DNA from: SHVZ01 sp041906305
GTDB taxonomy: Bacteria; Pseudomonadota; Alphaproteobacteria; SHVZ01
Reading direction: 5' to 3'
Length of the DNA: 64,000 nucleotides
NCBI GenBank assembly: GCA_041906305.1
Contig: JAYRJL010000008.1
Coordinates: 1 to 64,000 of the forward strand
Positions 34,082-44,421 of the stretch are shown in pieces; position 1 is the stretch's first letter; the number at the start of each line of letters is the position of its first letter. The notes beneath the pieces were generated by a model, which saw only the letters and a list, made by a program, of their open reading frames with translations, was not told where the DNA came from and searched no databases. The position numbers and the translations under genes are program-made.

Positions 34082-34998
34082 TCGTCGCGCGGGTCCAGAA
34101 CGTCGCGAAGCCCGTCGCCGACCAGGTTGAACCCGAGGCTGACGAGCAGGATGGCGAGGCCGGGCGCGGCGGCGAGGAACCAGCTGCCGAGCAGGTACTG
34201 GCGGCCGGTCGAGAGCATGGCGCCCCATTCCGGCATCGGCGGCTGCGCGCCGAGGCCGAGGAAGCCCAGCGCCGCGGCGGTCAGGATGATGCCGGCCATG
34301 TTGAGCGTGATGCGGATGATCACCGAGGAGAGGCACATCGGCACGATGTGCTTGACCACGATCCGCCACGCGGGTGCGCCCTGCGCCCGGATCGCGGCGA
34401 TGTAGTCCGACGAGCGCACGGTCAGCGTCTCGGCGCGTGCCAGGCGCGCGATCGGCGGCCAGACGGTCAGCGCGATCGCGATCACGGCGTTGCGGATGCC
34501 CGGGCCGAGCGCGGCGACGAAGGCCAGCGCCAGGATAAGGCCTGGGAACGACAGGAAAAGGTCGGTGATCCGCATCAGCACCGTGTCGGTCCAGCCGCCG
34601 AAGTAGCCGGAGACGGTGCCGACCAGGAGGCCGATCGGCGCGGCGATGATCGCGACCAGACAGGTGATCTGCAGCGTGATGCGCGAGCCGTAGACCACGC
34701 GGCTGAAGATGTCGCGCCCGAGCTCGTCGGTGCCGAAGAGGTGATCGCCGCTGGGCGGCAGCAGCCGGCGGCCGAGATTCTGCTCGTTCATCGGGAAGGG
34801 GGCGATCAGCGGCGCGAAGATCGCGACCAGCAGAAGCACCACGAGGATGCTGAGCCCGATCACCGCGAGCGGATTCTGCGAGAAGCGGACGCAGCCGATG
34901 TAGAGGCGCTGCAGGCTCGCCTGCGTCGGCGACTGGCTGACCTCGGCGGTCAGGTAGGCGCGGAGCCCGCCCTTTCCGGGTTCGATGACGGTGGTCAT
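34078..34998 (-). CDS. Dipeptide/oligopeptide ABC transporter permease (DppC type)
   Basis: 306 residues: a cytoplasmic N-terminus, a first membrane segment (NPLAVIGLSILVVLLLVAIFAPL), the periplasmic HLFGTDELGRDIFSR motif diagnostic of DppC, then the transport domain with the EAA-like loop RSSDYIAAIRAQGAP. The start at 34998 overlaps the stop of the DppB-type gene by four bases. The sequence ends in DGLRDVLDPRDE, as usual. Confidence 0.95.
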   Translation of the reverse strand: MTTVIEPGKGGLRAYLTAEVSQSPTQASLQRLYIGCVRFSQNPLAVIGLSILVVLLLVAIFAPLIAPFPMNEQNLGRRLLPPSGDHLFGTDELGRDIFSRVVYGSRITLQITCLVAIIAAPIGLLVGTVSGYFGGWTDTVLMRITDLFLSFPGLILALAFVAALGPGIRNAVIAIALTVWPPIARLARAETLTVRSSDYIAAIRAQGAPAWRIVVKHIVPMCLSSVIIRITLNMAGIILTAAALGFLGLGAQPPMPEWGAMLSTGRQYLLGSWFLAAAPGLAILLVSLGFNLVGDGLRDVLDPRDE

Positions 34999-36053
34999 TT
35001 CGTGCGCGGGTCCAGGATCTTGTAGAGGATGTCGCTGACTAGGTTGATCGTGACGAAGATGATGCCGACGATCAGCACGCAGGCGAGCACGGCGTTCATG
35101 TCGCCGGCGAGCAGGCCTGAGACCAGGTAGCGGCCGAAGCCGGGCCACGCGAACACCGTCTCGGTCACCACCGCGCCCTCGAGCAGGATCGCGTAGGCGA
35201 GCGCTACGATGGTCAGGAGCTGCACCGCGATGTTGCGGAAGGCGTGCTTGCGGATGACCTTCCACTTCGAGAGGCCTTTCACCCGCGCCGCCAGGATGTA
35301 TTCCTGCGAGAGCTGCGCCAGCATGAAGCTGCGGGTGAGCCGGCTGATGAAGGCGATGGCGCTGAAGCTGAGGATGCTGGCCGGCAGCACGATGTGCGAG
35401 AAGGCGTTCTGCCAGACCTCCCATTCGCCGGCGATCGCCGCGTCGACGAGCATGAGGCCGGTCACACGGTCGACGACGTCGATGTAGTAGACGTCGAGCC
35501 GCCCCGGTCCGCCGACCCAGCCGAGCATGGCGTAGAACAGCACCAGGCCCATCAGCCCGCTCCAGAAGGTCGGGACCGAGTAGCCGAGGAGGCCGACGAT
35601 GCGGGCGAAATGGTCGATCGGGCTGCCGCGATAGACCGCGGCAAGCACGCCGATCGGCATGCCGAGGCAGACACCGATCGTGATCGCGATGGTCGCCAGC
35701 TCGATCGTCGCCGGGAACACGCGCAGCAGGTCGGCGGAGACCTTGTTGCCGGTGAACAGCGCGTTGCCGAACTCACCCCGCAGCATGTCGCCCATGAAGT
35801 AGGCGAACTGGACATAGAGCGGCTTGTCCAGCCCGAGCTGCTTGTAGACCATGTCGTAGGTCGAGGCGTCGGCCTGCTCGCCGACGATGGCGATGACCGG
35901 GTCGATCGGCAGCATGCGGCCGATGAAAAAAGTGAGCGCGAGCAGGCCCAGCAGCGTCACCACCGCGGACGAGCCCACGCGCCAAGCGTCCCACACCCAG
36001 GCCGGCAGCTTCGGCCTCGGTCCTGGCTGCCGGTTGACGTCGGTCACGGCCAT
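34995..36053 (-). CDS. Dipeptide/oligopeptide ABC transporter permease (DppB type)
   Basis: 352 residues, about six membrane segments. The DppB marker LRGEFGNALFTGNKV, the EAA-like loop EYILAARVKGLSKWKVIRKHA and the ending DILYKILDPRTK are present. A somewhat longer N-terminus and an extra segment around YYIDVVDRVTGLMLVDAAIAG distinguish it from the E. coli protein. The ATG at 36053 was chosen because upstream in-frame sequence is a shadow of the binding-protein gene; it is 17 bases after that gene. Confidence 0.93.
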   Translation of the reverse strand: MAVTDVNRQPGPRPKLPAWVWDAWRVGSSAVVTLLGLLALTFFIGRMLPIDPVIAIVGEQADASTYDMVYKQLGLDKPLYVQFAYFMGDMLRGEFGNALFTGNKVSADLLRVFPATIELATIAITIGVCLGMPIGVLAAVYRGSPIDHFARIVGLLGYSVPTFWSGLMGLVLFYAMLGWVGGPGRLDVYYIDVVDRVTGLMLVDAAIAGEWEVWQNAFSHIVLPASILSFSAIAFISRLTRSFMLAQLSQEYILAARVKGLSKWKVIRKHAFRNIAVQLLTIVALAYAILLEGAVVTETVFAWPGFGRYLVSGLLAGDMNAVLACVLIVGIIFVTINLVSDILYKILDPRTK

Positions 36054-36070
36054 TGAACGTTTTCCCCCGA

Positions 36071-37675
36071 CTACTTGCGGGCCGACGCGTAGTCGACCTT
36101 GAACGGGCCGATCGCGAAGTCCTTCACTTCCTTGCGGTAGGCGATCGAGCGAACCGTCTGGAACATGTAGGCCATCGGCCCGTTGTGGAGCATGTGCTCC
36201 TGGATCTGCTTGTAGAGCGCGATCCGCTTGGCCGGATCCTTCTCCATCATCGCGGTGTCGGTCATCTTGTTGATGTTCTCGTCGAACCAGGCCGAGCGCC
36301 AGGACGGGTACTGCGCGAGCTTGGACTCGGCACGGTTGTCCGGGTTGTAGGCGTGACGCGAGATCATGCTGTGCGCGTCCGGATACCCGGCGCCCCAACC
36401 GATCTGGCCAATCTGGAACTCGCGCGCCCGCATTTTGGTGAAGAGGTTGGCGTCCGCCATCTGCTCGAGCTCGAGCTTGATGCCGGCCTTGGCGGCGTTC
36501 GCCTGGACGTGCTGGGCAACCGCCGGATTGAACTGGTTCGCCGACAGGATGTACTTCATCGAGAAGCCGTTCGGATACCCGGCCTCCGCCAGCAGCTTCT
36601 TCGCCATGTCGATGTCGAGCTTGAAGGGAAGGCCTTCCTTCTCGTCGAGCGCGCCGAAGGCGCCGATCGGCACCAGGCTGTTACGCGCCTTGCCCTGATA
36701 GGCCATCACGGTCTTCTCGAGCCCCGTGTAGTCGACCAGGTAGCGGAACGCCTCGCGCACCTTCGGATTCGAGAGGATCGGGTCGGAGGCGTTGAAGGCG
36801 AAGTAGCTGAAGCCGTGCATCACCGTCTGCTCGATGTGCACGTCCTTGTTGGTCGCAAGCGCCTTCAGATCGTCGGCGCTGAGGAGACGGCCGACGTCGA
36901 TGTCGCCCTTCTCGAGCTGCAGGCGCTGCGCGCCCGATTCCGGCACGTGGCGGATCAGGATGCGTTTGAGGCCCGGCTTCTTGCCGAAATAGTTGTCGTT
37001 GGCCTCGAGGATCACGACGTCGTTGGCGTTCCAGGTGCGCACCCGGTACGGGCCGACGCAGTCGGACTGGGTCTTGAACCAGCCGTTGCCGTAGTCGCTC
37101 TTGCCGTCGGTGGTCTTGGCGTTCTTCTCGCCGGTCTCCTTGCTCAGGATCGAGGCGACGTTGCTCGAGAACGCGGCCGAGAGCACGAGGCCGACCGGAT
37201 AGGGCTTGTCCATCTTGACCACCAGCGTGTGGTCGTCGGTCGCGACGAACTGCTCGTCGGCCTTCTCGGAGGTGAAGCCCCACTCCTTCAGGTTCGCGGC
37301 GTTGCCGAAGTTGAGGTGGATCGCGCGCTTCAGCGACCACGCGGCGTCGTGGGCGGTCGCCGCCTTGCCGCCGGGGAACTTGAGGTCCTTGCGGAGCTTG
37401 AAGGTCAGCGTCATGCCGTCGGCCGAGGTCGACCAGCTCTCGGCGAGCTGGGGCTCGATCTTGGCGACGTCCTTGATGTTCGGCTGAACCAGCCGGTTGC
37501 AGACGTTGATCATGATGTCGTTGCCGTTGACCTCGCCGATCTGCGCGGGATCGAGCGTGATCAGCGCGTCGAGGTTCCACGCCTGGACCATGGCGTCCTT
37601 GGGTGTCGCAGCCTGCGCGGACGCGGCGGCGAGGGTAGCGGCAAGGATCAAGCTCGGGGCGAGCAGGCGACGCAT
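36071..37675 (-). CDS. ABC transporter substrate-binding protein, family 5
   Basis: 534 residues with a signal peptide (MRRLLAPSLILAATLAAASAQA). The mature part follows the peptide/nickel-binding family 5 plan (QLAESWSTSADGMTLTFKLRKDLKFPGG; VREAFRYLVDY). It captures peptides or similar solutes for the permease encoded downstream. The ATG at 37675 was preferred to one at 37687 because GGAGG lies five bases before it. As the first gene of the operon it probably has a promoter in the gap 37676-37807. Confidence 0.93.
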   Translation of the reverse strand: MRRLLAPSLILAATLAAASAQAATPKDAMVQAWNLDALITLDPAQIGEVNGNDIMINVCNRLVQPNIKDVAKIEPQLAESWSTSADGMTLTFKLRKDLKFPGGKAATAHDAAWSLKRAIHLNFGNAANLKEWGFTSEKADEQFVATDDHTLVVKMDKPYPVGLVLSAAFSSNVASILSKETGEKNAKTTDGKSDYGNGWFKTQSDCVGPYRVRTWNANDVVILEANDNYFGKKPGLKRILIRHVPESGAQRLQLEKGDIDVGRLLSADDLKALATNKDVHIEQTVMHGFSYFAFNASDPILSNPKVREAFRYLVDYTGLEKTVMAYQGKARNSLVPIGAFGALDEKEGLPFKLDIDMAKKLLAEAGYPNGFSMKYILSANQFNPAVAQHVQANAAKAGIKLELEQMADANLFTKMRAREFQIGQIGWGAGYPDAHSMISRHAYNPDNRAESKLAQYPSWRSAWFDENINKMTDTAMMEKDPAKRIALYKQIQEHMLHNGPMAYMFQTVRSIAYRKEVKDFAIGPFKVDYASARK

Positions 37676-37807
37676 CGAAGCCTCCAATGCTTTTGGATGG
37701 AACGTCCCGTGAGGCAGTGCGCCCCGGGAACCGGTCGTTGCCGGCGGTTATTGGATAGCGTGGCCGAACGCGAGCGTCCACTCAAGGCTTGTTTAAGGCG
37801 TCGTGCC

Positions 37808-40800
37808 CTACCGACCAGCACCCTGCTTGGACGGCTCCTGGCGCTCGTCCTCGCCTTCGAGGCCGCCGAGGAATCTCACGATCCTGCGAAGGATGCCCGG
37901 TGCGAGCGCCGACAGCGGATTGACGCTGACCTCCGGTTGATCGAGCGGGCCCGCGATCCGGAAGTCGGCGGCGACGATGCCTTCGTTCTGGCCGCCGGTG
38001 ATGATGGCTCCGATCAGGGGGATCGCACCGATCACGCGGTTCAGCGTGTAGGCCGGCACCGCGGTCCCCTCGATCTCGGCGATGTCGGTCTTGCGCTCGA
38101 CCCAGCCATGCGCGGCGACGCCGATCGAGCTGCCGGCCGCCAGAGCGTCCTTGAAGGTGATCCGCTGCTCCGTTTGCGACAGCTTTGCGGTGAGGCGCTG
38201 GAAGCCGATGCCGGAGCCCGACAGCGTCTCGACCAGGCCCGAGAACGAGGCCAGCGTCGCGAGCCGCGCGAGCGCCGGCGCCTGCACGACGTTGAAGTCG
38301 GTGATCGTCAGGTCGCCTTCGAAGGGCAGCCCCTTCCCCTCGATGTCGGCGGTGCCGTCGAGCACCAGCCGGCCCCCGACCATGTGGTTATAGAAGCCGA
38401 GGGATTTCAGCATCGCGCCCGCGTCGAGCGAGGTCAGATGGAAGCGGTGCCGCTTGTCCGCCAGGGACATGTCGAGCGCGAAGCGGCCCTCCGCTCCCAC
38501 GCGTCCCTCGGCGCCGATCCGCTGCCAGGCGAGACCGTCGGACTCGAGCGAGGCCCGCACCTGGGAGAAGGCGCGGTCGTCGCTGACCCTGAGCTCGCCG
38601 ACCTGGATCTCGACGCCGAGCGCCGGTCCTTTCCTCTTCGGCAGCGGATCGTCGTCGTCCGCGAAGAGCGGCCGGAGATCGAGCCGGTCCCCCGCCACGC
38701 CGACCGTATATCCGCCCTGCTGGCGCCGGCTGACGCCGACCCGGACGTCGGTTGACCCGACCTTGAGCCGGGTCAGCTCGAGAGTCTGGACGTCGATGTC
38801 CTTGTTGAAGGTGATGCGGCCGACGAGATCGAGATCGTCGGCGTTCGCCTTGAGGCTTTCGAGCGAGGTCAGATCGGCGCGGTCGAGCTTGAGCACGAAG
38901 CTCGTCTTCGCCGGCTTGCCGACGGGCTTGCGCCAGGCGATTTCGTCAAAGCGGACCTTGGCCTGCGCCAAGTCGAGTCCGACCTCGATGTCGCTGGTCC
39001 CGGTCGGGCGCTGCACCGCGACCACATGCGCGTCGATCGGCCCGGTCGCCTTTTCCTGCAAGGGCAGGTCGAGCGCCTTTCGGCCGGCCTCGTCGACGCG
39101 GCCGGTCACCTCGAAACGGCGGCGCACCTGCGGAGCATCGTCGAAGTTCTCGCGCCATTCGAAGACGACCGGCACGCCCTGAAGCCGCCCGTCACCCTTG
39201 ACCGTCATGCCGCGGCCGTCGAGCGAGAGATTGCCCTTGGCCTCGCTGACGTCCCATCCGCGAATGACCTTCGGCACGGCGACGCCGCGCAGGTTGGCGG
39301 CCGCCGACAGCGCCACCTGCTCGATCTTCAGGGTCGAGATCAGCGGGAAGGCGAAGCGGAGCCGGATCGCCGCCTCTCCGGCGACGCCGTCCATCTGGAT
39401 GCCGATCTTCGATGTGTATCCGAGCGGCTTCGAGTCGATCAGCTTCAGCGCATCCTTGACCGGCCCCGAGACCAGGACCTCGATCTCGGCGCGCTCGCGG
39501 TCGTTGTCGAGGCCGGAGAGCGCCACCGTCGACGGGCCGACCCTGAGCCCGTCGAGCGATCCGCCGGCGATGGCGAGATCGAAACGCGCGTCGGTGAATG
39601 TCGCGGTGCCGCGCACCTGGCGGACGGGCAACATCGGATGCAGGTAGCGGACGGTGAGGTTCTCGTAGGTGATGCCGCCGGAGACCGAGCGGACCGACAG
39701 GTCCTTCATGTCCTTGAGCTCGCCGGTGAGCTTGATGCGGGCCTCGCGGGCGACACCGGCGCTGATGTTCTCGGTGACCCAGCGCCTCGCGTTGAGAGCG
39801 AGCTTCGCCGGCCAGAAGTGCGAAAGCCGGTCGACCTCCATGCCTTCGACGGTGGCATCGGCCTCGAGCAGGCCTCGTCCCGTCAGACCCGAGACGCGGG
39901 CGGAGGCGCGCAGCACCGGGCCGCCGAGATCGACGATGGCGCGCTCGATCTCGATCGTCTCGCCGCTGCGCTCGAAGCGGGCGCGGACCTGGGCGCCGGC
40001 GATCTGCAGATCCTCGGCATAGAGTTCCGGCAGCTCGATCGCGCCCGGGCCGGCCGCGGCCTCGATCCGCGCCGACAGCACGCGTCCCTGCCGGTCGAAC
40101 ACGGCCTGCAGGCTGCCGTCGATCGCGAGCTTGATCCGCTTGAGGTCCGGGAAGCGCGCCGCCAGCGCCGCCGGTTCGAAGCGGCTCAGCTGGAACTGGG
40201 TCTCGATCGTGCCGGCCGGAGCCAGATAGCGGCCGGCGCCGTCGATCCGCGTCTTCGAGCCACCGATCTCGGCGTTGCCCTGGATGCGGATCCGGAGCCC
40301 GTCGGCGCTGCGCTCGAAGCGCAGGTCGACATCGGTCGCCCGCCACAGCATGCCCTCGGCCAGGTCGCTGACCGCAAGGTCGGCGCCCGTGACGATCACG
40401 CGGTCGAGGATCCCGACCCACGCGCCTGGCCGCTTGGGTCCCGAGAGGTCGTCGAGCAGGGCGGCGAACAGGAGGCCCGAGTCGCCCGTGTCCGTGCCCT
40501 CGCCGAGTCCCAGGTCGATGCGACCGTCGGCCGTGCGGCTCAGGCGGAGCCTCGGTCGCACCAGCTCGATCTCCGTCGGGCGGACCTGACCGCGGACGAG
40601 CTCGCTCAGGCTCAGCCGGATCGCGATGTCGGGAAGGGCGGCGACCACGCCGCCGTCGGGGGCGATCGCCTGGACGTCGCTGGCGCGAAGGTCGACGGCC
40701 CGCTCCCAGCCCGCCCAGACCAGCTTGGTCGATCCGATTCGGGCCCTGAGCCCCTTCTCGTCGACCCGAAGCGCGCTCTCGAGGTGCGGCGTCAGGACGT

Positions 40801-40912
40801 CGAGCGGGATAGGTCCTTGATTCAGCCGCCAGAACAGGAGCGCGGCCGCGATCATCAGGCCGGCGACCAGCCCGCCCACGATCTCGATCGCCTTGATCAC
40901 GACCTTGGACAT
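37808..40912 (-). CDS. YhdP/AsmA-like envelope protein (DUF3971 and AsmA-like C-terminal domains)
   Basis: 1034 residues with one N-terminal membrane anchor (about 8-27) and a very long beta-rich periplasmic region. The N-terminal DUF3971 part and the C-terminal AsmA-like part (IGVAAHGWVERKTDIAEIEGTAVPAYTLNRVIGAIPL) match YhdP-type proteins, thought to form bridges that carry phospholipids to the outer membrane. The ATG at 40912 gives a normal anchor. It is divergent from glnE, and its stop is about 130 bases beyond the start of the ABC binding-protein gene. Confidence 0.9.
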   Translation of the reverse strand: MSKVVIKAIEIVGGLVAGLMIAAALLFWRLNQGPIPLDVLTPHLESALRVDEKGLRARIGSTKLVWAGWERAVDLRASDVQAIAPDGGVVAALPDIAIRLSLSELVRGQVRPTEIELVRPRLRLSRTADGRIDLGLGEGTDTGDSGLLFAALLDDLSGPKRPGAWVGILDRVIVTGADLAVSDLAEGMLWRATDVDLRFERSADGLRIRIQGNAEIGGSKTRIDGAGRYLAPAGTIETQFQLSRFEPAALAARFPDLKRIKLAIDGSLQAVFDRQGRVLSARIEAAAGPGAIELPELYAEDLQIAGAQVRARFERSGETIEIERAIVDLGGPVLRASARVSGLTGRGLLEADATVEGMEVDRLSHFWPAKLALNARRWVTENISAGVAREARIKLTGELKDMKDLSVRSVSGGITYENLTVRYLHPMLPVRQVRGTATFTDARFDLAIAGGSLDGLRVGPSTVALSGLDNDRERAEIEVLVSGPVKDALKLIDSKPLGYTSKIGIQMDGVAGEAAIRLRFAFPLISTLKIEQVALSAAANLRGVAVPKVIRGWDVSEAKGNLSLDGRGMTVKGDGRLQGVPVVFEWRENFDDAPQVRRRFEVTGRVDEAGRKALDLPLQEKATGPIDAHVVAVQRPTGTSDIEVGLDLAQAKVRFDEIAWRKPVGKPAKTSFVLKLDRADLTSLESLKANADDLDLVGRITFNKDIDVQTLELTRLKVGSTDVRVGVSRRQQGGYTVGVAGDRLDLRPLFADDDDPLPKRKGPALGVEIQVGELRVSDDRAFSQVRASLESDGLAWQRIGAEGRVGAEGRFALDMSLADKRHRFHLTSLDAGAMLKSLGFYNHMVGGRLVLDGTADIEGKGLPFEGDLTITDFNVVQAPALARLATLASFSGLVETLSGSGIGFQRLTAKLSQTEQRITFKDALAAGSSIGVAAHGWVERKTDIAEIEGTAVPAYTLNRVIGAIPLIGAIITGGQNEGIVAADFRIAGPLDQPEVSVNPLSALAPGILRRIVRFLGGLEGEDERQEPSKQGAGR

Positions 40913-40986
40913 CTCGAGGCGGCACTCGCGGCTTGACGGTCACCCAACGGCTCCCGCACCTTCGCCCGCGCGGAACGCCTCCTTCG

Positions 40987-43953
40987 ATGACAAGCTTACT
41001 CCGATTCGCACCTTCCGACCTAACCTCGCGGCCGGCCGATCCCGTCTTGGCCGACGTCGCCCGTGCACGCTGGCGCGAGCGGACCGCGGACCTCGACGAC
41101 GAGAGCCGGAAATCGGCCGCCCTCGCGCTGATCGAGGATCCGGAGGCCGGCCCGTTGCTGACAACGGTATTCGGGTCCAGCCCGTTCCTTACCGAGTGCC
41201 TGCTGGCGGAGATCCCCTTCGCCCTCCGCCTCGCGGAAAGGGGCCCTGAGGCCGGACTCGCCGAGGCGCTGGCCGCGATCGCGCCGCTCGGCGCCGAAGA
41301 AGACCAGGCGACGCTGATGGCCGGGCTTCGCCGCGCGCGGCGGAAGGCGGCGCTGGCGATCGCGCTCGCCGACATCGCCGGGCTCTGGCCGGTCGAGAAG
41401 GTGACGCGCGGTCTCAGCGACCTCGCCGAAGCCGCACTGCAGGCGACGGTCGACCATCTGCTCAGGCGCCTCCGCGCGACCGGCAAGGTGCCGCTGCCGG
41501 CAGGCGAGCCACCGTCGGAAGGCGCCGGCCTGTTCGTGCTGGCGATGGGAAAGCTGGGATCGCGCGAGCTCAACTACTCGAGCGACATCGACCTCATGGT
41601 CTTCTACGACGAGACCACGCCGGGCTTCGCCGAGGTCGACGATTTGCAGCAGCGCTTCGTCCGCCTGGTGCGCGACATGGTGAAGATCCTGTCGGAGCGG
41701 ACGGCCGACGGCTACGTCTTCCGGGTCGATCTTCGCCTCCGGCCCGATCCCGGCGCCACGCCCGTCGCGATCTCGGTCGGCGCCGCCGAGGTCTACTACG
41801 AGAGCCTCGGCCAGAACTGGGAACGGGCGGCGATGATCAAGGGCCGCCCGGTCGCCGGCGACATCGCCGCCGGCCGGCGCTTCATGGCGCACCTGAAGCC
41901 GTTCGTCTGGCGAAAGCACCTGGATTTCGCCGCGATCCGCGACATCCACTCGATCAAGCGCCAGATCCATGCCGCCAAGGGCGGCGCCGACATCGCCGTC
42001 GCCGGTCACAACGTCAAGCTCGGCCGCGGCGGCATCCGCGAGATCGAGTTCTTCGCCCAGACCCAGCAGCTGATCTGGGGCGGGCGCGATCCGAGCCTGC
42101 GCCTGCGCCCGACGATCGAGGCGATGAACGCGCTGGTGGCGTCCGGCCACGTGACGCGCGAGGCCGCCGACGATCTCGCCGACGCCTATCGCACCCTGCG
42201 GACCGTCGAGCATCGCCTGCAGATGATCGCCGACGAGCAGACCCAGACCCTGCCCGAGGACACGGCCGGCCTCGTGCGGCTGGCTGCGTTCCTGGGATAT
42301 CCGGACGCCAGCGCCTTCGGCGCGGCGATCACGCGGGTGTTGAAGCGGGTCGAGCGGCGCTACGCGCGGCTGTTCGAGGAAGCCCCGTCCCTCTCAGGAC
42401 CCGGCAACCTGGTCTTCACCGGCACCGAGGACGACCCCGGCACCATCGAGACGCTGACCAGGCTCGGATATCGAGATGCCTCCATGGTCTGCGCCACCGT
42501 TCGCGGATGGCATCACGGCCGCTATCGGGCGACCCGCAGCGAGCGCGCCCGCCAGATCCTGACCGAGCTGATGCCGGCGCTGCTCGAGGCCCTGGCGAAG
42601 ACTTCGGACGCGGACGGCGCCTTTCTCCGCTTCGATGCGTTCCTGAAGGCGCTGCCGGCGGGCGTGCAGGTGTTCTCGCTGCTGCACCAGAACCCGCGCC
42701 TGCTGGCGCTGCTCTCCGAAGTGATGGGATCGGCGCCGCACCTGGCCGAAGCGCTCGGCAACCGCCCGACCCGGCTGGAGGCGGTGCTGACGCCCGGCGC
42801 GATGGCGCCGCCGCCGGGCGTCGACGCGCTGAAGGCCGAGCTCGATCATGCGCTCGAGGACGCCGACGGCTATGAGGCGGTGCTCGACCTGACCCGCCGC
42901 TGGGCCGAGGACCGAAAGTTCGCGCTCGGCCTGCGCGTGCTCTCGGGTGACGGCGACGCCGATCAGCTGGCGCCGGCGATCACCGACATCGCCGAGGCGG
43001 TCGTGGACCGCCTGGCCGAGCGTACCGGCCGTCTCCTGGCCGATGCCCATGGCCGCGTGCCCGATGCCGGGATGGCGGTGCTGGCGCTGGGCAAGCTCGG
43101 CAGCCGCGAGATGAACATCGGCTCCGATCTCGACATGATCTTCGTCTACGACGCGCCGGTCGACCTCGACTCCGACGGCGCGAAGCCGCTCCAGGCCGGC
43201 CTCTACTTCGGCCGCTGGAGCCAGCGTCTGATCGCTGGCCTGACCGTCAGGACCGCCGAAGGGTCGCTCTACGAGGTCGACATGCGGCTCCGCCCCTCGG
43301 GCAACAAGGGGCCGATCGCCTCCAACCTCGACGGCTTCGTCCGCTACCAGATGACCGAGGCATGGACCTGGGAGCACATGGCGCTGACCCGGGCGCGGCC
43401 GATCGCCGGACCGAAGACGCTGATGGACGCCGCCGCCGCCGCGGTCAGGAAGATCCTGACCAGCCCGCGCGACCCGCAGAAGCTGCTCGCCGACGTCGCC
43501 GACATGCGCCGGCGCATGGCCAAGGAGCATCCCGAGACATCTCCCTGGAAAGTGAAGCACCGCCCGGGCGGAATGGTGGACATCGAGTTCATCGCCCAGT
43601 ATCTCCAGCTCCTCCACGCCCCGAGGAACCCTGACGTGCTCGCCGCCAACACCACCGATGCACTCGGCCGGCTCGCCGAGGCCGGTGCGATCGATCGTGC
43701 CGACGCCGGCCGCCTCATCGAGGCGATGGCGCTCTGGCGGCGCCTGCAGGGATTCCTCCGCGTCACCACCGGCGGCGATTTCGATCCGGCAACCGCGTCC
43801 GAAGGCGTGCGGAAGGCCCTGGTGAAGGCCGGCGGCGCACCGGATCTCGACGCGCTTGCGGCCAAGGTCGAAGCGACAGCAGGCTGGGTTCGTGGTTTCT
43901 ATCGGCGGCTCATCGACGAGCCCGCCGACGCGCAGAAGAAGGAAGCGACCTGA
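40987..43953 (+). CDS. glnE: Bifunctional glutamine synthetase adenylyltransferase/deadenylylase GlnE
   Basis: 988 residues with two nucleotidyltransferase domains. The N-terminal deadenylylation site has GSRELNYSSDIDLMVFYD near 190 and the C-terminal adenylylation site has GSREMNIGSDLDMIFVYD near 710, both with their metal-binding aspartates. GlnE switches glutamine synthetase activity with nitrogen status under PII control. The ATG at 40987 fits the family better than the upstream in-frame start at 40933. Its stop overlaps the bcp ATG by one base. Confidence 0.97.
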   Translation: MTSLLRFAPSDLTSRPADPVLADVARARWRERTADLDDESRKSAALALIEDPEAGPLLTTVFGSSPFLTECLLAEIPFALRLAERGPEAGLAEALAAIAPLGAEEDQATLMAGLRRARRKAALAIALADIAGLWPVEKVTRGLSDLAEAALQATVDHLLRRLRATGKVPLPAGEPPSEGAGLFVLAMGKLGSRELNYSSDIDLMVFYDETTPGFAEVDDLQQRFVRLVRDMVKILSERTADGYVFRVDLRLRPDPGATPVAISVGAAEVYYESLGQNWERAAMIKGRPVAGDIAAGRRFMAHLKPFVWRKHLDFAAIRDIHSIKRQIHAAKGGADIAVAGHNVKLGRGGIREIEFFAQTQQLIWGGRDPSLRLRPTIEAMNALVASGHVTREAADDLADAYRTLRTVEHRLQMIADEQTQTLPEDTAGLVRLAAFLGYPDASAFGAAITRVLKRVERRYARLFEEAPSLSGPGNLVFTGTEDDPGTIETLTRLGYRDASMVCATVRGWHHGRYRATRSERARQILTELMPALLEALAKTSDADGAFLRFDAFLKALPAGVQVFSLLHQNPRLLALLSEVMGSAPHLAEALGNRPTRLEAVLTPGAMAPPPGVDALKAELDHALEDADGYEAVLDLTRRWAEDRKFALGLRVLSGDGDADQLAPAITDIAEAVVDRLAERTGRLLADAHGRVPDAGMAVLALGKLGSREMNIGSDLDMIFVYDAPVDLDSDGAKPLQAGLYFGRWSQRLIAGLTVRTAEGSLYEVDMRLRPSGNKGPIASNLDGFVRYQMTEAWTWEHMALTRARPIAGPKTLMDAAAAAVRKILTSPRDPQKLLADVADMRRRMAKEHPETSPWKVKHRPGGMVDIEFIAQYLQLLHAPRNPDVLAANTTDALGRLAEAGAIDRADAGRLIEAMALWRRLQGFLRVTTGGDFDPATASEGVRKALVKAGGAPDLDALAAKVEATAGWVRGFYRRLIDEPADAQKKEAT

Positions 43954-44417
43954 TGACCCTCGACGTCGGCGACAAGGCCCCAGCGCTCACGCTGCCGGTA
44001 TCGGGCGGCGGCGAGCTCGCGCTGTCCAAGCTCAAGGGCAAGCCCGTCGTCGTCTACTTCTACCCGAAGGACAACACGTCGGGGTGCACCAAGGAGGCGC
44101 AGGACTTCCAGGCGGCGATGCCGAAGTTCAAGAAGGCCGGTGCCGAGGTTGTCGGCATCTCCAAGGACACGGTCGCCAGCCACGACAAGTTCGCTGCCAA
44201 GTACGACCTTTCCTTCCCCCTGATGTCCGACGCCGAAGGCAAGGCCTGCGAGGCATTCGGCACCTGGGTCGAGAAGAGCCTCTACGGCCGGAAGTACATG
44301 GGGATCGAGCGCGCGACCTTCCTGATCGACGCGAAAGGGGTGGTCCGCAACGTGTGGCGCAAGGTCAAGGTGCCGGGCCATGTCGAGGCAGTCCTCGCCG
44401 CGGTGAAAGCGCTCTAG
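43953..44417 (+). CDS. bcp: Peroxiredoxin, PrxQ/Bcp type
   Basis: 154 residues with a thioredoxin fold. The peroxidatic cysteine is Cys45 in NTSGCTKEAQDF. The resolving cysteine usually five residues on is replaced (Gln50), as in Bcp members that use another thiol; the only other cysteine is Cys99 in GKACEAFG. The enzyme reduces hydroperoxides in the cytoplasm. It is coupled to glnE by a one-base overlap, and the glnE-bcp order is common in Alphaproteobacteria. Confidence 0.95.
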   Translation: MTLDVGDKAPALTLPVSGGGELALSKLKGKPVVVYFYPKDNTSGCTKEAQDFQAAMPKFKKAGAEVVGISKDTVASHDKFAAKYDLSFPLMSDAEGKACEAFGTWVEKSLYGRKYMGIERATFLIDAKGVVRNVWRKVKVPGHVEAVLAAVKAL

Positions 44418-44421
44418 CGGC